Positions 36,184 to 48,290 of a DNA stretch of 64,000 nucleotides are shown piece after piece. The DNA lies in contig NC_081413.1 of the NCBI RefSeq assembly GCF_030272615.1, positions 99,294,239 to 99,358,238 of the forward strand. The letters run 5' to 3'. Below the pieces are notes generated by a model, which saw nothing but the letters and a program-made list of their open reading frames with translations, did not search any database and was not told the origin of the DNA. Made by a program: the position numbers and the translations under genes. This DNA is from Cryptomeria japonica (taxonomy: Eukaryota; Streptophyta; Pinopsida; Cupressales; Cupressaceae). Every line of letters starts with the position of its first letter. Within the stretch, counting starts at the first letter, position 1.

Positions 36184-37500
36184 ATGGCTGGGAAAGCCAA
36201 GGGAGGTGGCTGTGTTGGTGGCCGCACTGGAGACAGAGGAGGAGGACCGGGTCGAGGTTTTGACCACCATAGTCCTTCACCACCACCCACTCATGCGAGT
36301 GTGGATAGAGATCAATCGGTTCATCAGGAGGGACCGCATTCAGGAGAGTAGGTTCCTGAAAGGAAAAAGTTGCGGCAGATGTTTCAGGAGGTGCTAGCTA
36401 GACTAGGCCCCAGACTGAGGTGGATCAACCCATCCACGCCCAGGTAGTGGATTCGGTTCAGCAGATTCCAGAGAGAGAGAGATCTCCTAGAGGGAGAGAG
36501 GTCCCAGTGGACCAAGATCTAGCTAACATGGGACACATGAGGGACTTGATGAGGTCCAATCCTCCTTTCTTTGACAGTAAAGGTACCGATCTCAAGGCAA
36601 AGACTTGGCTTATCAATTTAGATCGGTGTTTCACCATGTATCCATATGGTAGCAACACCAAGGCGAGATGCGCGATCATGCATCTTGAGAGTTTCACATC
36701 TATCTGGTGGAGGCTAGAGGAGGAGAGGATCGGTGTGAGCATTAACACCGTGTCATGGGAGATCTTTCTGGAGAGATTCAGGGCACGATTTCTCTCACCC
36801 TAGTGGAGGCAGTTGCGTGTAGACGAGTTCTATGCTTTGCGCCAGTTTGGGTTGTTAGTAGATCAGTTTGAGCACAAGTTCTATGAGCTCAAATAGTATG
36901 TCGAGATCGACAATGATGAGGCTATGCTTGTTCAACACTTCTTGAGGGGTCTTAATGACCACATCAATGGAGGAGTGAGAGTTTTTGAGCCTGCTTCAGT
37001 AGAGGTAGTTGCAGTGAAAGCCAGGCTGGTGGAGCAGAACCTTAGTCATGCTCATGGCGTCTAGTCTAGAGTTCAGATTAGGAGTGATCCTTTCAGTGGA
37101 TCTAGAGGGAGAGGGAATCAGTCCCATACTACTGCACCTTTTAGGGGTCCTCAGGCACCCGCTAAGGGTGATCAGCAGTAGTAGCAGCTGTCGAGACCAA
37201 AGTAGTCCCAGTGCCAGTAGGGTGGCAACTCTCAGTTTCGAAAGAGTAGGAACTGGCCGAAGAGTAGGCATACTTTTCTAGGGCAGTCCTCTTAGGGTGC
37301 ATCTCAAGCCCCTAGTGGGGAAAGCTTTTAGCAGTCCAGTGGGTCATTTGGGAGTAGAGGACCCATTAGACGAGCTTGCTTCTCCTGTGGTCAGTTTGGC
37401 CACAAAGCCGCTCAGTGCCCTCAACATCCTCACCAGACGAGTAGCCAAAGGCCAGCCACATCGAAGCCGATAGTGGGGGATGCAAGTAGATTCCATAGAG
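36184..37500 (+). pseudogene. Gypsy gag
   Basis: Capsid/nucleocapsid protein of the retrotransposon. From ATG 36184 (MAGKAKGG) the frame shifts once before 36420. The Gag core (PPFFDSKG, WLINLDRCF, SIWWRLEEER, FLERFRARF, FYALRQ) spans 36560-36840. A zinc knuckle CFSCGQFGHKAAQCP sits at 37377-37421. Numerous TAG stops interrupt a Gln-rich stretch (37160-37340), where CAG codons are expected. Not functional as it stands. Confidence 0.9.
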
Positions 37501-40500
37501 TATTTTCAGCGGTGGATGACCTCCAGGTTGAGCATCAAAGTACTGTGATTGAGACCATAGGTGTGTTGTGTGGTATTCCCATCTCTGTACTTTTTGATTC
37601 CGATGCTTTAGATTCTTTTATTTCTTCATCCATTTAGGAGCGGTGTGGGCTTGTGTCTGCTAAGAAGGTGGATAGGTGGCAAGTAGAGTTGGCTACCAGT
37701 GTGCGTGTGGTTGTAGATGCCTTCCTTCCCAGTTGTGAGTTGTACCTAGGACCCTTTGTGACTTCAATTGACCTTTGAGTCCTTCCTTTGGGGTCCTATG
37801 GAGTTGTGTTGGGGATGGATTGGTTATCATCTCATAATGCTCATGTAGACTATCGTCTGAAGATAATAGAGTGTTTAGATGACCATGGCAGTAGAGTGGG
37901 GATCTTTGGAGTTCAGCAATTGATATACTTACATATGATTTCCGCTATGCAGCTTAGGCGGTGCATGGGTCAAGGGTGTCAACTTTTTGCAGTTTCTCTT
38001 GAGGATGTGAATGAAGAAGAGATTCGAGAAATTGCCCTTGATGGTCACCCTATTCTTTGAGAGTATGCTGATGTGTTTCCTTTGGATATTCTCGGTATGC
38101 CTCCGAAGCGAGAAATAGATTTTTGCATTGACTTGGTTCTTGGTGCAGGACCTATTTTGAGAGCACCATATCGGATGACTACTCAAGAGTTGAGTGAGTT
38201 GAAGTTGCAGGTTGAGGAGTTGTTGGCCAAGGGGTGCGTCGGTTATCTTCGTTAAGAAGAAGGATGGTTCTCTTCAGTTATGCATTGATTATCGATAGTT
38301 GAATAAGGTAACCATCTGAAATCGATATCCATTGCCTCAAATAGATGATATTTTTGATCAGGTAAAGCGAGCCAAGGTGTTCTCTAAGATAGATCTCAAA
38401 TCTGGGTATCATCAGTTGCGCATTCATGATGCAGACATTCATAAGATGACATTTCGTACTCGTTATGGTCACTATGAGTTCATAGTGGTGCCATTTGGGT
38501 TGATGAACGCACCTTCAGTATTCATGAGTCTTATGAATGGGGTTTTTTGCACCTACCTTGACCACTTTGTCCTTGTGTTCTTGGATGACATATTGATTTA
38601 TTCTAGATCTATGGAAGAGCATGAGGGTCACTTGCATCAGGTATTGCAGTGCTTGAGGGAGAATCAACTTTTTGTGAATTTGGCGAAGTGTGATTTCTTC
38701 CAATCATAGGTGAGCTATCTTGGTCATATAGTCTCGGGAGAAGGTGTATTCATGGATCCTTCTAAGATCCAAGCCATTGTTGATTGGCCAGTGCCGACCA
38801 ATGTTTCTGAGGTTTGAAGTTTCATGGGTTTGGCTGGATATTACCATCGCTTTGTGCAGAGCTTTTCTCGCATAGGCCGCCCGATTACTTCTCTTCAGAG
38901 GAAAGGGAAGAAGTTCGTTTGATCAGAGCAGTGCAAAATTGCTTTTCGTACCTTGAAGGAACTCCTTGTTAGTGCTCCAATTTTGGCAGTTCCTGATCCA
39001 TCTAGAGGTTTCATGGTATGCACGGATGCCTCTTTGGAAGGTATAGGTGCAGTGATTATGCATGATGGACATGTGGTTGCTTATGAGTCTCACAAACTCA
39101 AGGATCATGAGTTGAACTATCCAGTTCATGACTTGGAGTTGGCAGTTGTAGTGCATGCATTGGTTAGATGGAGACACTTCCTGTTGGGGTGTCGGTTTGA
39201 GCTGCATAGTGATCACCGCAGTTTGCAGTATATTTTCACACAGCCGAACTTGAATGCTCAACAACGAAGATGGATGGAATTCTGTTGCGAGTATGATTTT
39301 GAGGTTCATTATATTCAGGGGAAAGAGAATGTAGTGGCAGATGCTTTGAGTCTAGTCGTAGGCGACATGAGGTTGCAACATTGTCCCTTGGTGTGGACTT
39401 GAGTGAGAGAATTCTTGGAGTTCTTCCTCAAGACACCTGGTATCAGGATGTTAGAGTTGTGGTGGAGTCGGGAAGACCATTGGAGGGTAGATATTCTGGA
39501 TATACTCTTGAGTTAGATGGTCTTCTTTGACATCTTGGATGGATCTATGTACCTCCTTTGGAGGGTCTTCATGTTTTGATCATGATTGAGGCCCATCGCG
39601 CACCTTATTCAGCACACCCTGGTGTCAAGAAGATGCACGTAGATCTTAGACAGATATATCATTGGGCTGGTATGAAACATGACATTGCTGATTTTGTGTC
39701 GAAGTGCTTAGAATATCAGCAAGTGAAGGCGAAGCATCAACATCCTATAGGGCTTTTATAACCTAATTTGATACCGAATTAGAAATGGGATATCATTTCC
39801 ATGGATTTCATTGTGGGGTTGTATGTTTCTTCGCATCGTCATGATGCCATCATGGTCATTGTTGATAGATTGACCAAAGTTGCTCATTTTGTTCCTATTT
39901 GATCTTCTTATACAACAGTGGTGGTGGCACAAGTCTTCTTGGAATACATGGTGAGGTTGCATGGGATTCCAAGGCAGATCATTTCTGATAGAGAGCCTGT
40001 CTTTAATTCAACCTTGTGGACCTCACTTCAACATGCTTTGGGGACCCAGTTGAACTTCAGTTCAACTTATCACCCAGAGACCGATGGTTAGACCGAGCGT
40101 GTGAATTAGGTTTTGGAGGACATGCTTCGCATGTATGTTATGTACCAGCAGTCACGCTGGGAGGAATATCTTTTCCTTATGGAGTTTGCTTATAATAACA
40201 GATACCATAACTTTATAGGCATGTCGCCCTTCCAGGCATTGTATGGTCGTCCTTGCCATACTCCCTTGAGTTGGGATTGCTTGGAGGATAGGGTGTGTTT
40301 AGGACCGGATTTTCTTCATGAGATGGAGCAACAAGTTGAGCAAATTCGTGGGCATTTGGTTGCTACTCGGGATAGGCAGAAGAAGTATGCGGATGCCCAT
40401 AGAGTCGATTGCCAGTTTCCAGTTGGCGACTATGTGTTCTTGAGAGTGCGTCTGCAGAAGAGTCTGATCCGTTATGGAAAGGGTTCTAAGTTGGTGCCTT

Positions 40501-40759
40501 GTTTTGTAGGCCCTTTTGAGATCCTTGAGAGGATAGGACCTGTTGCCTACCATTTTGCCTTGCTGCTGAGTCTATCCTGCATCCATGATGTCTTTCATGT
40601 TTCTATTCTTTGACCTTATCATCCTGGTGTGACCCATGTTCTTGATTGGAACGCTTTGCAAGTCAAGGATGGGTAGCTTTCCATGGAGCCTGTGCCCATT
40701 CTTTAGCATCAGGATTTGACCCTTAGGGGTTGTACCATCGAGCAGGTAAGGGTCCTATG
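37501..40759 (+). pseudogene. Gypsy pol (protease, RT, RNase H, integrase, start of chromodomain)
   Basis: Domains follow in chromovirus order. Protease near 37585-37620 has LFDSDALDSF where LFDSGA is usual, so the catalytic Asp-Ser-Gly is altered. RT at 38250-38730 has [11 protein letters not shown] and the catalytic FLDDILIYS. RNase H is at 39010-39350 (CTDASLEGIGAV, DHRSLQYI). Integrase is at 39560-40600, with a zinc motif whose final CxxC reads CLEYQ, and DDE-region blocks MDFIVG, ISDREPVF and YHPETDG. The C terminus shows EPVPIL...VRVL, the start of a chromodomain, and stops at the hAT insertion at 40760; its end is at 53418-53480. In-frame stops are mainly TAG. Confidence 0.93.
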
Positions 40760-41169
40760 CAGAGATCACTTTAGTGGCGAATATTCACCAATGGCAAATT
40801 TTTCACATCGACGACCTAGGAAATGGCGAATATTTTGTACCGACTAGGGGTGGCCATGTCGATAGAACATTATCAATTTCTGTCAAAGTCACGGCCTGAT
40901 CACCATATGTTTTAGGCAATTAAATGTTTCTATGTGATGATTTCGCCAATACAATATATGGTGGACACAAGGTAAATTAAATTTTTTCACCTACACTCTT
41001 TGAGGTTGCCTTAATAGATGACCATAATTCGCATATAGGCATGTGAAGATTTGTTAGCCAAGAGGACCCAATAGACACTGGTCAGTAAACAGTGGATGGG
41101 AATGGGCAAGTTGTCTTGCTAAGGTTGAAAAAGAAGATGTAAAGGAAAAAATAAGAGTCAAACTTTATT

Positions 41170-42845
41170 GCATTTTCTTTAGACGAAGTTATGGCAGTGG
41201 ACAATACTTCATGGGTATGCATGCATGTTAATACTGTAGAGAATCATACCCGCCAACCTCATCTACTATCTATTGCTAAAATTAAAAAGAGTGTGACAAC
41301 AGAAAATTTATTTCAACTATTAAAGAGAAGTTTAATTGAATATGGAGGTATGGATGACAGGACAGTAGCCAAAAAATTGGTTTGTGTTGGAGCAGATGGA
41401 GCTTCAGTAATGCAAGGTCACAGGAACAATCTTTGTACAAAGATTGAAACTTCATTTGCACTGTAAATTACTGCAATTCACTGCATGGCTCACAGATTGA
41501 ATCTATCTTTTGGAATTGTGAGCAAGTTTGCTTCGGTTAAAAAAATTGAAATTTTAATCAAAGAGCTCTACACACACTTCTGTCGAAGTCCCAAGTGATT
41601 TTTGGAATTTCAACACTTTGTTGATGGAATAACTGATGGGAACAAGCTTCTCAAGGATAATGATACCAGATGGATCTCTTTGGATGGTCCAGCAGATCGA
41701 GTGTTTTCAGAATATACATCCTTGATTGGACTATTTCACACAAGTTGCGACAAATCAGATCAACCGAAATTTCCTGACCTTCTTCGGAGGTTAAGTAATT
41801 TAGAGACACTCTTAACTTTAGTAGCTCTTCTACCCATGCTAGAGGAAATGAGGAATATTATGAAGGTTGCCCAAAAAAGAGCTCTTTATATTACATAATA
41901 TGCTACGTTGCGTAAGATGACATGCATGACCCTCGACAATCTCTATCAAAATCAACCAACACTATCTGATGAAAAATTTGTTAAGTGGCGGACACTCACA
42001 GATTTGAACAATCCTGATAACTTTTTACAAATTGTTGCAGATGGGGAGGTATGTGCCAATGTATGGGGAGTTGAGATACGAATGCACTTCTATGCCACAG
42101 TCGACCCCGAGGAACCAAGAAAGCGCCCCAAGAAGCAACTAGCAAGAGTTACAGGGGAAGATTTGGACAAGATTGTTGAAACTGTAACTATTTATGTGAA
42201 GAAAATTGCGTATGATATTTCCTCAAAAATTAGAAGCATATTCCCTCCTGACAACCTTCTCGAAGCCATGTCTATTGTGTTTCCTTGTTATTGGAGCCTC
42301 AACATTACATCTGATTTTCGAAGTAAGCTACTGATTTTGATAAAACAATTTTGCACATCCAGAGAATTGAATGGAGTAACTAAAATGGAATATTAGATGA
42401 AACTCATCTTCGAGAGAAATCATCTTGTTTTGCATACACTATGAGAGAACAATATGGCAAAATGGAAAACCCCCGTGAAGAGGGATCAGTAACAAGGCTT
42501 TGGAAAACTATAGCTGAGAACTTAGCGTTGCGTGATTCAATGCCAGAATATGTGAAGCTTGGTGATTTATTTCTTACCATGATATTGGGTTCGGTGGAAG
42601 ATGAGAGAGTTTTCAGTGCTTTGGGGTTCCTAAAATCAAAGCTAAGAAACAAACTAGACAAAAATTTGGAAAATTGCTCGAGGCTCTATACATCTAGGTA
42701 TGATGTCCACACTTTTCCTTACGATAGGACACTGCAAATCTGGAGGTCCAAATGTGAAAGAAGAGGTTTGGGCAACACTTCAAACCAAAGTGCCAGTGAG
42801 ACTAATGACTCATGTACTGGACCTACTGGTAGCATTGAGATGTAG
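41170..42845 (+). pseudogene. hAT transposase, N-terminally truncated, with stops
   Basis: DDE transposase relic. Blocks in order: AVDNTSW, a first catalytic region VCVGADGASVMQGHRNNL (41380-41430), CMAHRLNL (41484-41507, the CxxH motif), DNDTRW (41660-41677), and the hAT C-terminal dimerisation domain GSVEDERVFSALGFLKSKLRN (42588-42650). The N-terminal BED zinc finger is missing. Stops at 41464, 41597, 41896 and 42396 and one frameshift near 42400 inactivate it. The frame is on the plus strand of the element, opposite to the large frame at 44019-47992. Confidence 0.9.
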
Positions 42846-44018
42846 TTCAACGAAGGTATGCAGACTCAGAGTGAAGAAACCACAGACAAGAATCAAGAAA
42901 GCTTTGAATTTGATGAGGATGAATGGCAACTATAAGAGATTGGTATCTATTAATCTTATTACTATATATCATCATTTATATTACAAAAGCATATTACTTT
43001 TTGCAATTAGAATTTAATATTGATTTGTAATTATATTTTTCAACTTTCTATTTCCAATTTTCCAGATTTAAAATAGCATAGAAAAGAAGAAGACCATAAT
43101 GTGTTTATTGATACAGAGATGTTTATTATTTATTTAGACATTTTTGAGTCTCAAATCTATGTGATACATTTCAGAACCATATGATACAATTCATTCAATA
43201 GTAATACACATGTCGAGAACTTAGATTTTCATTAATTCTTTCAAAATATAGCCATATGATACAATTCATTCAATAGTAATACACCAATCTGTGTGATTCT
43301 CCATGCAAATTGCAAAAGTGAATACAAAGTTTTAGAACCCTTTGCAAATGACCCTGAATTCTCTTTTATAGAAACAAGAGAGCAACAACAGCTCCTGTGT
43401 GATTCTCCAATGTCCATGCAAAAGTGAATACAAAGTTTCAGAACCATTTGCAAATGACCCTGAATTCCCTTTTATAGAAACAAGGGAGCAACAACAGCTT
43501 CGGGTCGAATTGCAAGTTTGCAACATGTGAGGACTCAACATCAAAATCACAAACTCAACACAGATTTATATGGCCATCACAAGTCGTATTAGCAATTTAA
43601 CATCTGCTACATGTTTGATGTCTCCTATTCAAAAAACAGAGTTCAAAATTAAATATTAATTCACACCATGATAAATTAAATATAGATAATAGCAGTGCCT
43701 AAAACCTAGTAATCAAAAATAGAGAAATGCATAAATGTTTAAGCAAGGGAGAATTTGAGAATACAAATTTATTGGCTGAAGTTTTGCACTGTGCATCATA
43801 GTTGTGTGAGTGTTGGTTTTTTCCTATTCACAAAACAAAGTTATTTCAAGCGATACCAAATTCCAAACAAAAAAAACATAAAACCTTGAAATTAAGAGTA
43901 AGCAAAGAAAATTGTGCAATACATACTATGATTCTTACGATTTCTATGCCAGTTTTTGTAGGGTGCTCCACTCTTCGTCTGATGGAAGGTCAATATTCTG
44001 TAAACTATGGAAAGTCAA
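42846..44018. repeat. Spacer with 106-bp tandem duplication
   Basis: 43289-43394 and 43395-43501 are near-identical copies starting CTGTGTGATTCTCC. Just before them CATATGATACAATTCATTCA occurs twice (43178 and 43252). No gene recognised in the interval. Confidence 0.8.
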
Positions 44019-47000
44019 CTACAACTTCATCAACATTCCATATTTAGAAGATTGACTTGACATCATTGTTTCATCCAATACCGAATTTAGAGTTGTAAAT
44101 GGTTGGATGAATTCCAAATTGCTTTGGGGAGTTGTGTCCTTAGGAAGCAAGTCTAAATCAGACTTCATTTTTATCTCCATGGTTTTTTTGTAAGCTTCTT
44201 TTCCAATGAATTTATTTGATGGGTCAACGGTCTTAGGCAAACCAAGTTTAATCAAATTATTTTTCTTTTCTTGCAACTTCAATATCTTTTTTCCACAATT
44301 TTCCATAACTTTTGATGTTTCCCTTAGTTTCTGGCATTTTTGAATGATAGATGATGTCTTAATTGTGGCATTAATGCGGCTCTTAATTCCCTTGGATGCC
44401 AAGTAGCTGTCACTAGAATTGTAGACTACTTGCAAAATGTTTTTTGCCATATCCTCTTTTGAATAAACATGTATGCTCTTCTCAAAGTGCCCTTTGATTT
44501 TCATATAAATTACTCTCAGACTTTCATTCAATTCAAACTATTCCCACAACTTGTCACTCCTCTGCATTAGTTGCCACCAAATGTTTTCTTGTATACACTT
44601 CATTGTATTTTTCATATTATCTTTCAATCTATCCTCCAAAGTTTTTATTTTATCATTTGCATTGTGCAGGTCTTCTTTCATTTGTGCACATTTTTTTCTT
44701 TCTTCCTCTACTTCTGCTTGCAAATGTTTTTCTTTTTCCTTCCCATGATCCAATAGGTCTTGTAATTTTCTCATTTTAGCAGCAGCAAACTCATAACTTT
44801 TGTATAATTTTTTAAAGTTGGTTTTTTCCTCATCAATTTTTTTACTGCTTTTAGCCAATTTTTCTGTTAGGTCCTTCAATTCTGCATCCATCTTCTCCTG
44901 CTCTGCAGGAGCCCAAATTTTTTATCCTTTTTTATAAATCATTGCACTTGCTATCTGCTGCTTTCCTCCTTGATTTTTCATTTGCCAGGTTTGCCTGTAA
45001 TTTTTCTATTTGTTTCTCCAGTTTATTTTTTTCTCTCTCCACCTTTAGCAGTGAAGTGTAGACCACTTCGTTAGTCCTTTTTGACACACTTATTTTGTCT
45101 ACATTATGTACTTTGGAAAATTCCATTTGGAGGGTGCTAACTTGAAATTCAGAGGGATCTATCTAGCTATGTGGTGGATTTTTATCTTTAGTTGGGGTTG
45201 GGGGCATAACAACCATGAACTCCATCATATCTTTCTATGGGTCATATGTTGGAAATACCCTGTTCCTTGCAGGCTCTTCATTTAAAACTTCAGTCAGGGA
45301 AACCCTATGAAATGCTTTCTTTTTTTCTTTATTTGCTTTTGTTGTGTGTTTATATTTTTTTATAGTAATAACGATATTGAAAATCTGGGCTTGCTGAAGC
45401 AATTGAATGTTTGAAAGGTGACATAAGAATACCAGAGGCTCCAATTCCACTTATTCATGTGGTTTTAACAAATGCTTGACTAGGATTACCAACAACAATT
45501 CCTGATATTGTCCCACTCTCTCTGACACTTTCATGTGTAGTTTTCATAATCTTTTTAGGTGTGTGATTTGAAGCTACAAATGATTGTTTTGTAGTGTCAG
45601 TGGCACTTGATATAGGATTTTGAATAGTATTAGTATCTACCACTAGTGGCCTCTTGCGAGAGATATTTTGTCATAGCCCTTGTCCAACAACTAGACAACT
45701 AGTATCAGTAGTACTAGTAGTACCCATGCCAACCTCACCAATCACAGGGTCACTTGACTGAACAATAATGGGAATACTATCCCTAGATTCCCCACCTGTG
45801 GCAGTGGCACTTGATTCACCACCAATGGGAATACCATGATGTGGTGGTGGTTGTGGATTTGAACCTCAAACAAATGTAGGTGGACCCTGAGGGTAATGAG
45901 TAGTACCTATCCGTGATGAATCTGAAGAATCAAGTCCAATGACTGGTTTAACAAGAGCTTTTTATTTTGACCTTGATGGAAGTTGTACTTGAAGTGGATA
46001 CCAAATGCCCTCTCCTCTAGCACCTAGACCACCACCTTCAAAACCCATTTTTTCCACAATGCTTGCCCCTTTGCTATATTTTTCTTTCATGGACTCATGG
46101 ACTGCACCTAATATTTTAGGGACTGTAGTAGTTGTTGGAGTGGGCTTAACCTCATACTCATCATCATCTTCACTCCTGTCATGTGATGTTGTGGGATGCT
46201 CCATATTCCACAATTTTCTAAACTCTCCATCCTTGTCAATGGTCTCAAATTCTACACTGGTCTTTGGTTCACCAAGATTCTTCCTCATAGTCCAAAAATC
46301 ATTTATTTTGGTTTGAGTCCAAAAAATCTCTTTTCATTCTTGTAGAATTTATTTGGGAATAGATTTCTTAGATGGATTAGCAGATTTTAGGTAGAAATTG
46401 TAGGACCTCCTATTTTGGATGCCCTGGCCCTCCTTTGTTGTCCTCTGTGTGTGCAATGCCATAATTTGTGATGAAATTTCTTCTGTTGAAATGTTATTGT
46501 CAGTTGCAATTTTCTCCATCACTTTTTTAACCTCATCCCAGGAGTCCATGTTTCTAAGCTTTTCTAGCAATGGTTTTCTTTCATGTTGACATAACGCTGA
46601 AGAGTTCCCATTTTTCTTAAGCCTTGCTTGAGCTACATTGATTGGATCATACTACCATAGACCCTCATCACCAAAGTTAAAAACTGTCAAAAAATCATGT
46701 GCCACATTGAATGCTTTTCTCTCAAATGTGAACCCTCCACATGAGAAAGGCAAGGATGGAAATATGCTCTTCTTTTGCTGACCATGGAAGTGCCTATTTG
46801 TGCTCTCCAATTGCCGTACATACTCCAATGCAAATACCCTCTCTGTCACATGTATTGGAAGTCTATATGGTTTTACTGCCAATCCATAAAACCTTAACAC
46901 AATGAATTCTTCCATGAAGAACCAGTCAGCCAATTCTATTTGACTTCCGAGTTGAATGCAATCTCTACAAGACACAGGCAACCTAGGCATTGGAGTGCTT

Positions 47001-47992
47001 GTAATTTCATTATACATTGGAGTGGTTGTAGTTCTTTCTGTTATCATGCATCCTTATCTTTGGTGTCCATTCATATATTGGACACTTTGTTCTCTTCACA
47101 GTCTTCTCATCAATCTTATAGTTCACAATTTGAAGCTTGTTGGTCTCAAATATTGCACGATACTTGGATAGAAGGAGATATCACAAGTAGGATGAGAACC
47201 TAAATGTCTTACAGGAACTTTTTTGATCATTAGTAATTGTTTTTGCATGGATTGAACAATGTGCTCAATAAAATTATATCTTATTGGCTGAGCTACACAA
47301 TGGATATTATAAATCATTTCAAGAAGGTTTGCACCCACTTCCCTATTATTTTCCAATCCCAGGCAAAATGACAACAAGAAAATAGTATCCCCAACCCATG
47401 GAACAAAAATGTTACAATCATAAGGAGGCTTATGATTCTAATCCAACACAATACCAGTACCACTCTTTATTAGAGCTTTGATAAATGAATCTCTGCAACT
47501 TGGATCAAGACTCTCATAATTCCCTGCCAACTTTCCAAGGTCAATTTGGATGTTTGAGTTTTGGGCTTCAAATCCTAGGTTCAACAAATGAGCAAATTCT
47601 CCCTCGTTTATGGATAGAATTTCCTCTTTTATATTTTTATTGACAATTGCTTTTTTATCTTCATCATAATTTTTGGTGCAGACCATGACAAAATCAGGGC
47701 AAGGAAATACTTCAAGTAACACCATGCTTCCCAATTCAGCATCCCATGATGTGATTTTATATGTTCTTTGTTGTAACATTGGGTTGAAAACAGTCAATTT
47801 TTCCCTGCATGCATTTGCTGCCTTACTAGATAATGCATATCTAATATCTATGATACGCTTTTCACCATGGATAGTAGGGTCATACATATCATGGTATTCA
47901 TCAGCGAAACCTGGTGTTTTAACTAGTTTAGTTAGGTAAATTTTATTTTTCACTTGGCTTCCTGTTGAACTACTGCTTCCTATTTTCTCCAT
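44019..47992 (-). pseudogene. Large unknown protein with G-patch-like motif and coiled coil, antisense in hAT
   Basis: From ATG 47992 one minus-strand frame runs to about 45455 with only a handful of stops (near 47437, 47120, 46650, 46348 and 45960). It then continues after frameshifts to 44019, about 1320 codons in all. The N-terminal 550 codons are globular with no family I recognise. Around codon 650 a G-patch-like segment appears (EKMGFEGGGLGARGEGI, 46050-45990). A Ser/Thr/Pro-rich part follows, then a long coiled coil (45126-44540) and a basic C terminus. The single frame shows it was a real protein until recently. It may be a hAT accessory gene, a captured host gene, or the ORF of a nested element. 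Function unknown. Confidence 0.6.
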
Positions 47993-48290
47993 CGTTGTTA
48001 TTGTTAATAATTCAAAATAATACTAGATAAAAACCTGAAAATGCTAACCCTCAAATTGGACCACGAGATTAAAAAAAGCAAAAAGGCGGTATGTAGGTGT
48101 TCTAGATTTTACCCGAAATTTCTATTTCACTAGATTGGCGTAGACAATCTCTGTTGCAACTTGCATTCCTCAATCTAGTAGTTGTTTCTGAATCTCCCTC
48201 AATTTATAGGTTTGTCCATGAAATGAAATACGATTATGATTTATGAGTCTCTTATTTTGAAAACTCTAAAATGTACAAAAGTAATACCTA
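47993..48290. other. 5' flank of the antisense frame
   Basis: AT-rich, no gene. It would hold the promoter of the 47992 frame; no clear TATA box was picked. Confidence 0.4.

Noticed and set aside
44551-44756. Plus-strand Phe/Ser-rich frames
   Set aside because: Antisense shadow of the coiled-coil part of the 44019-47992 frame.
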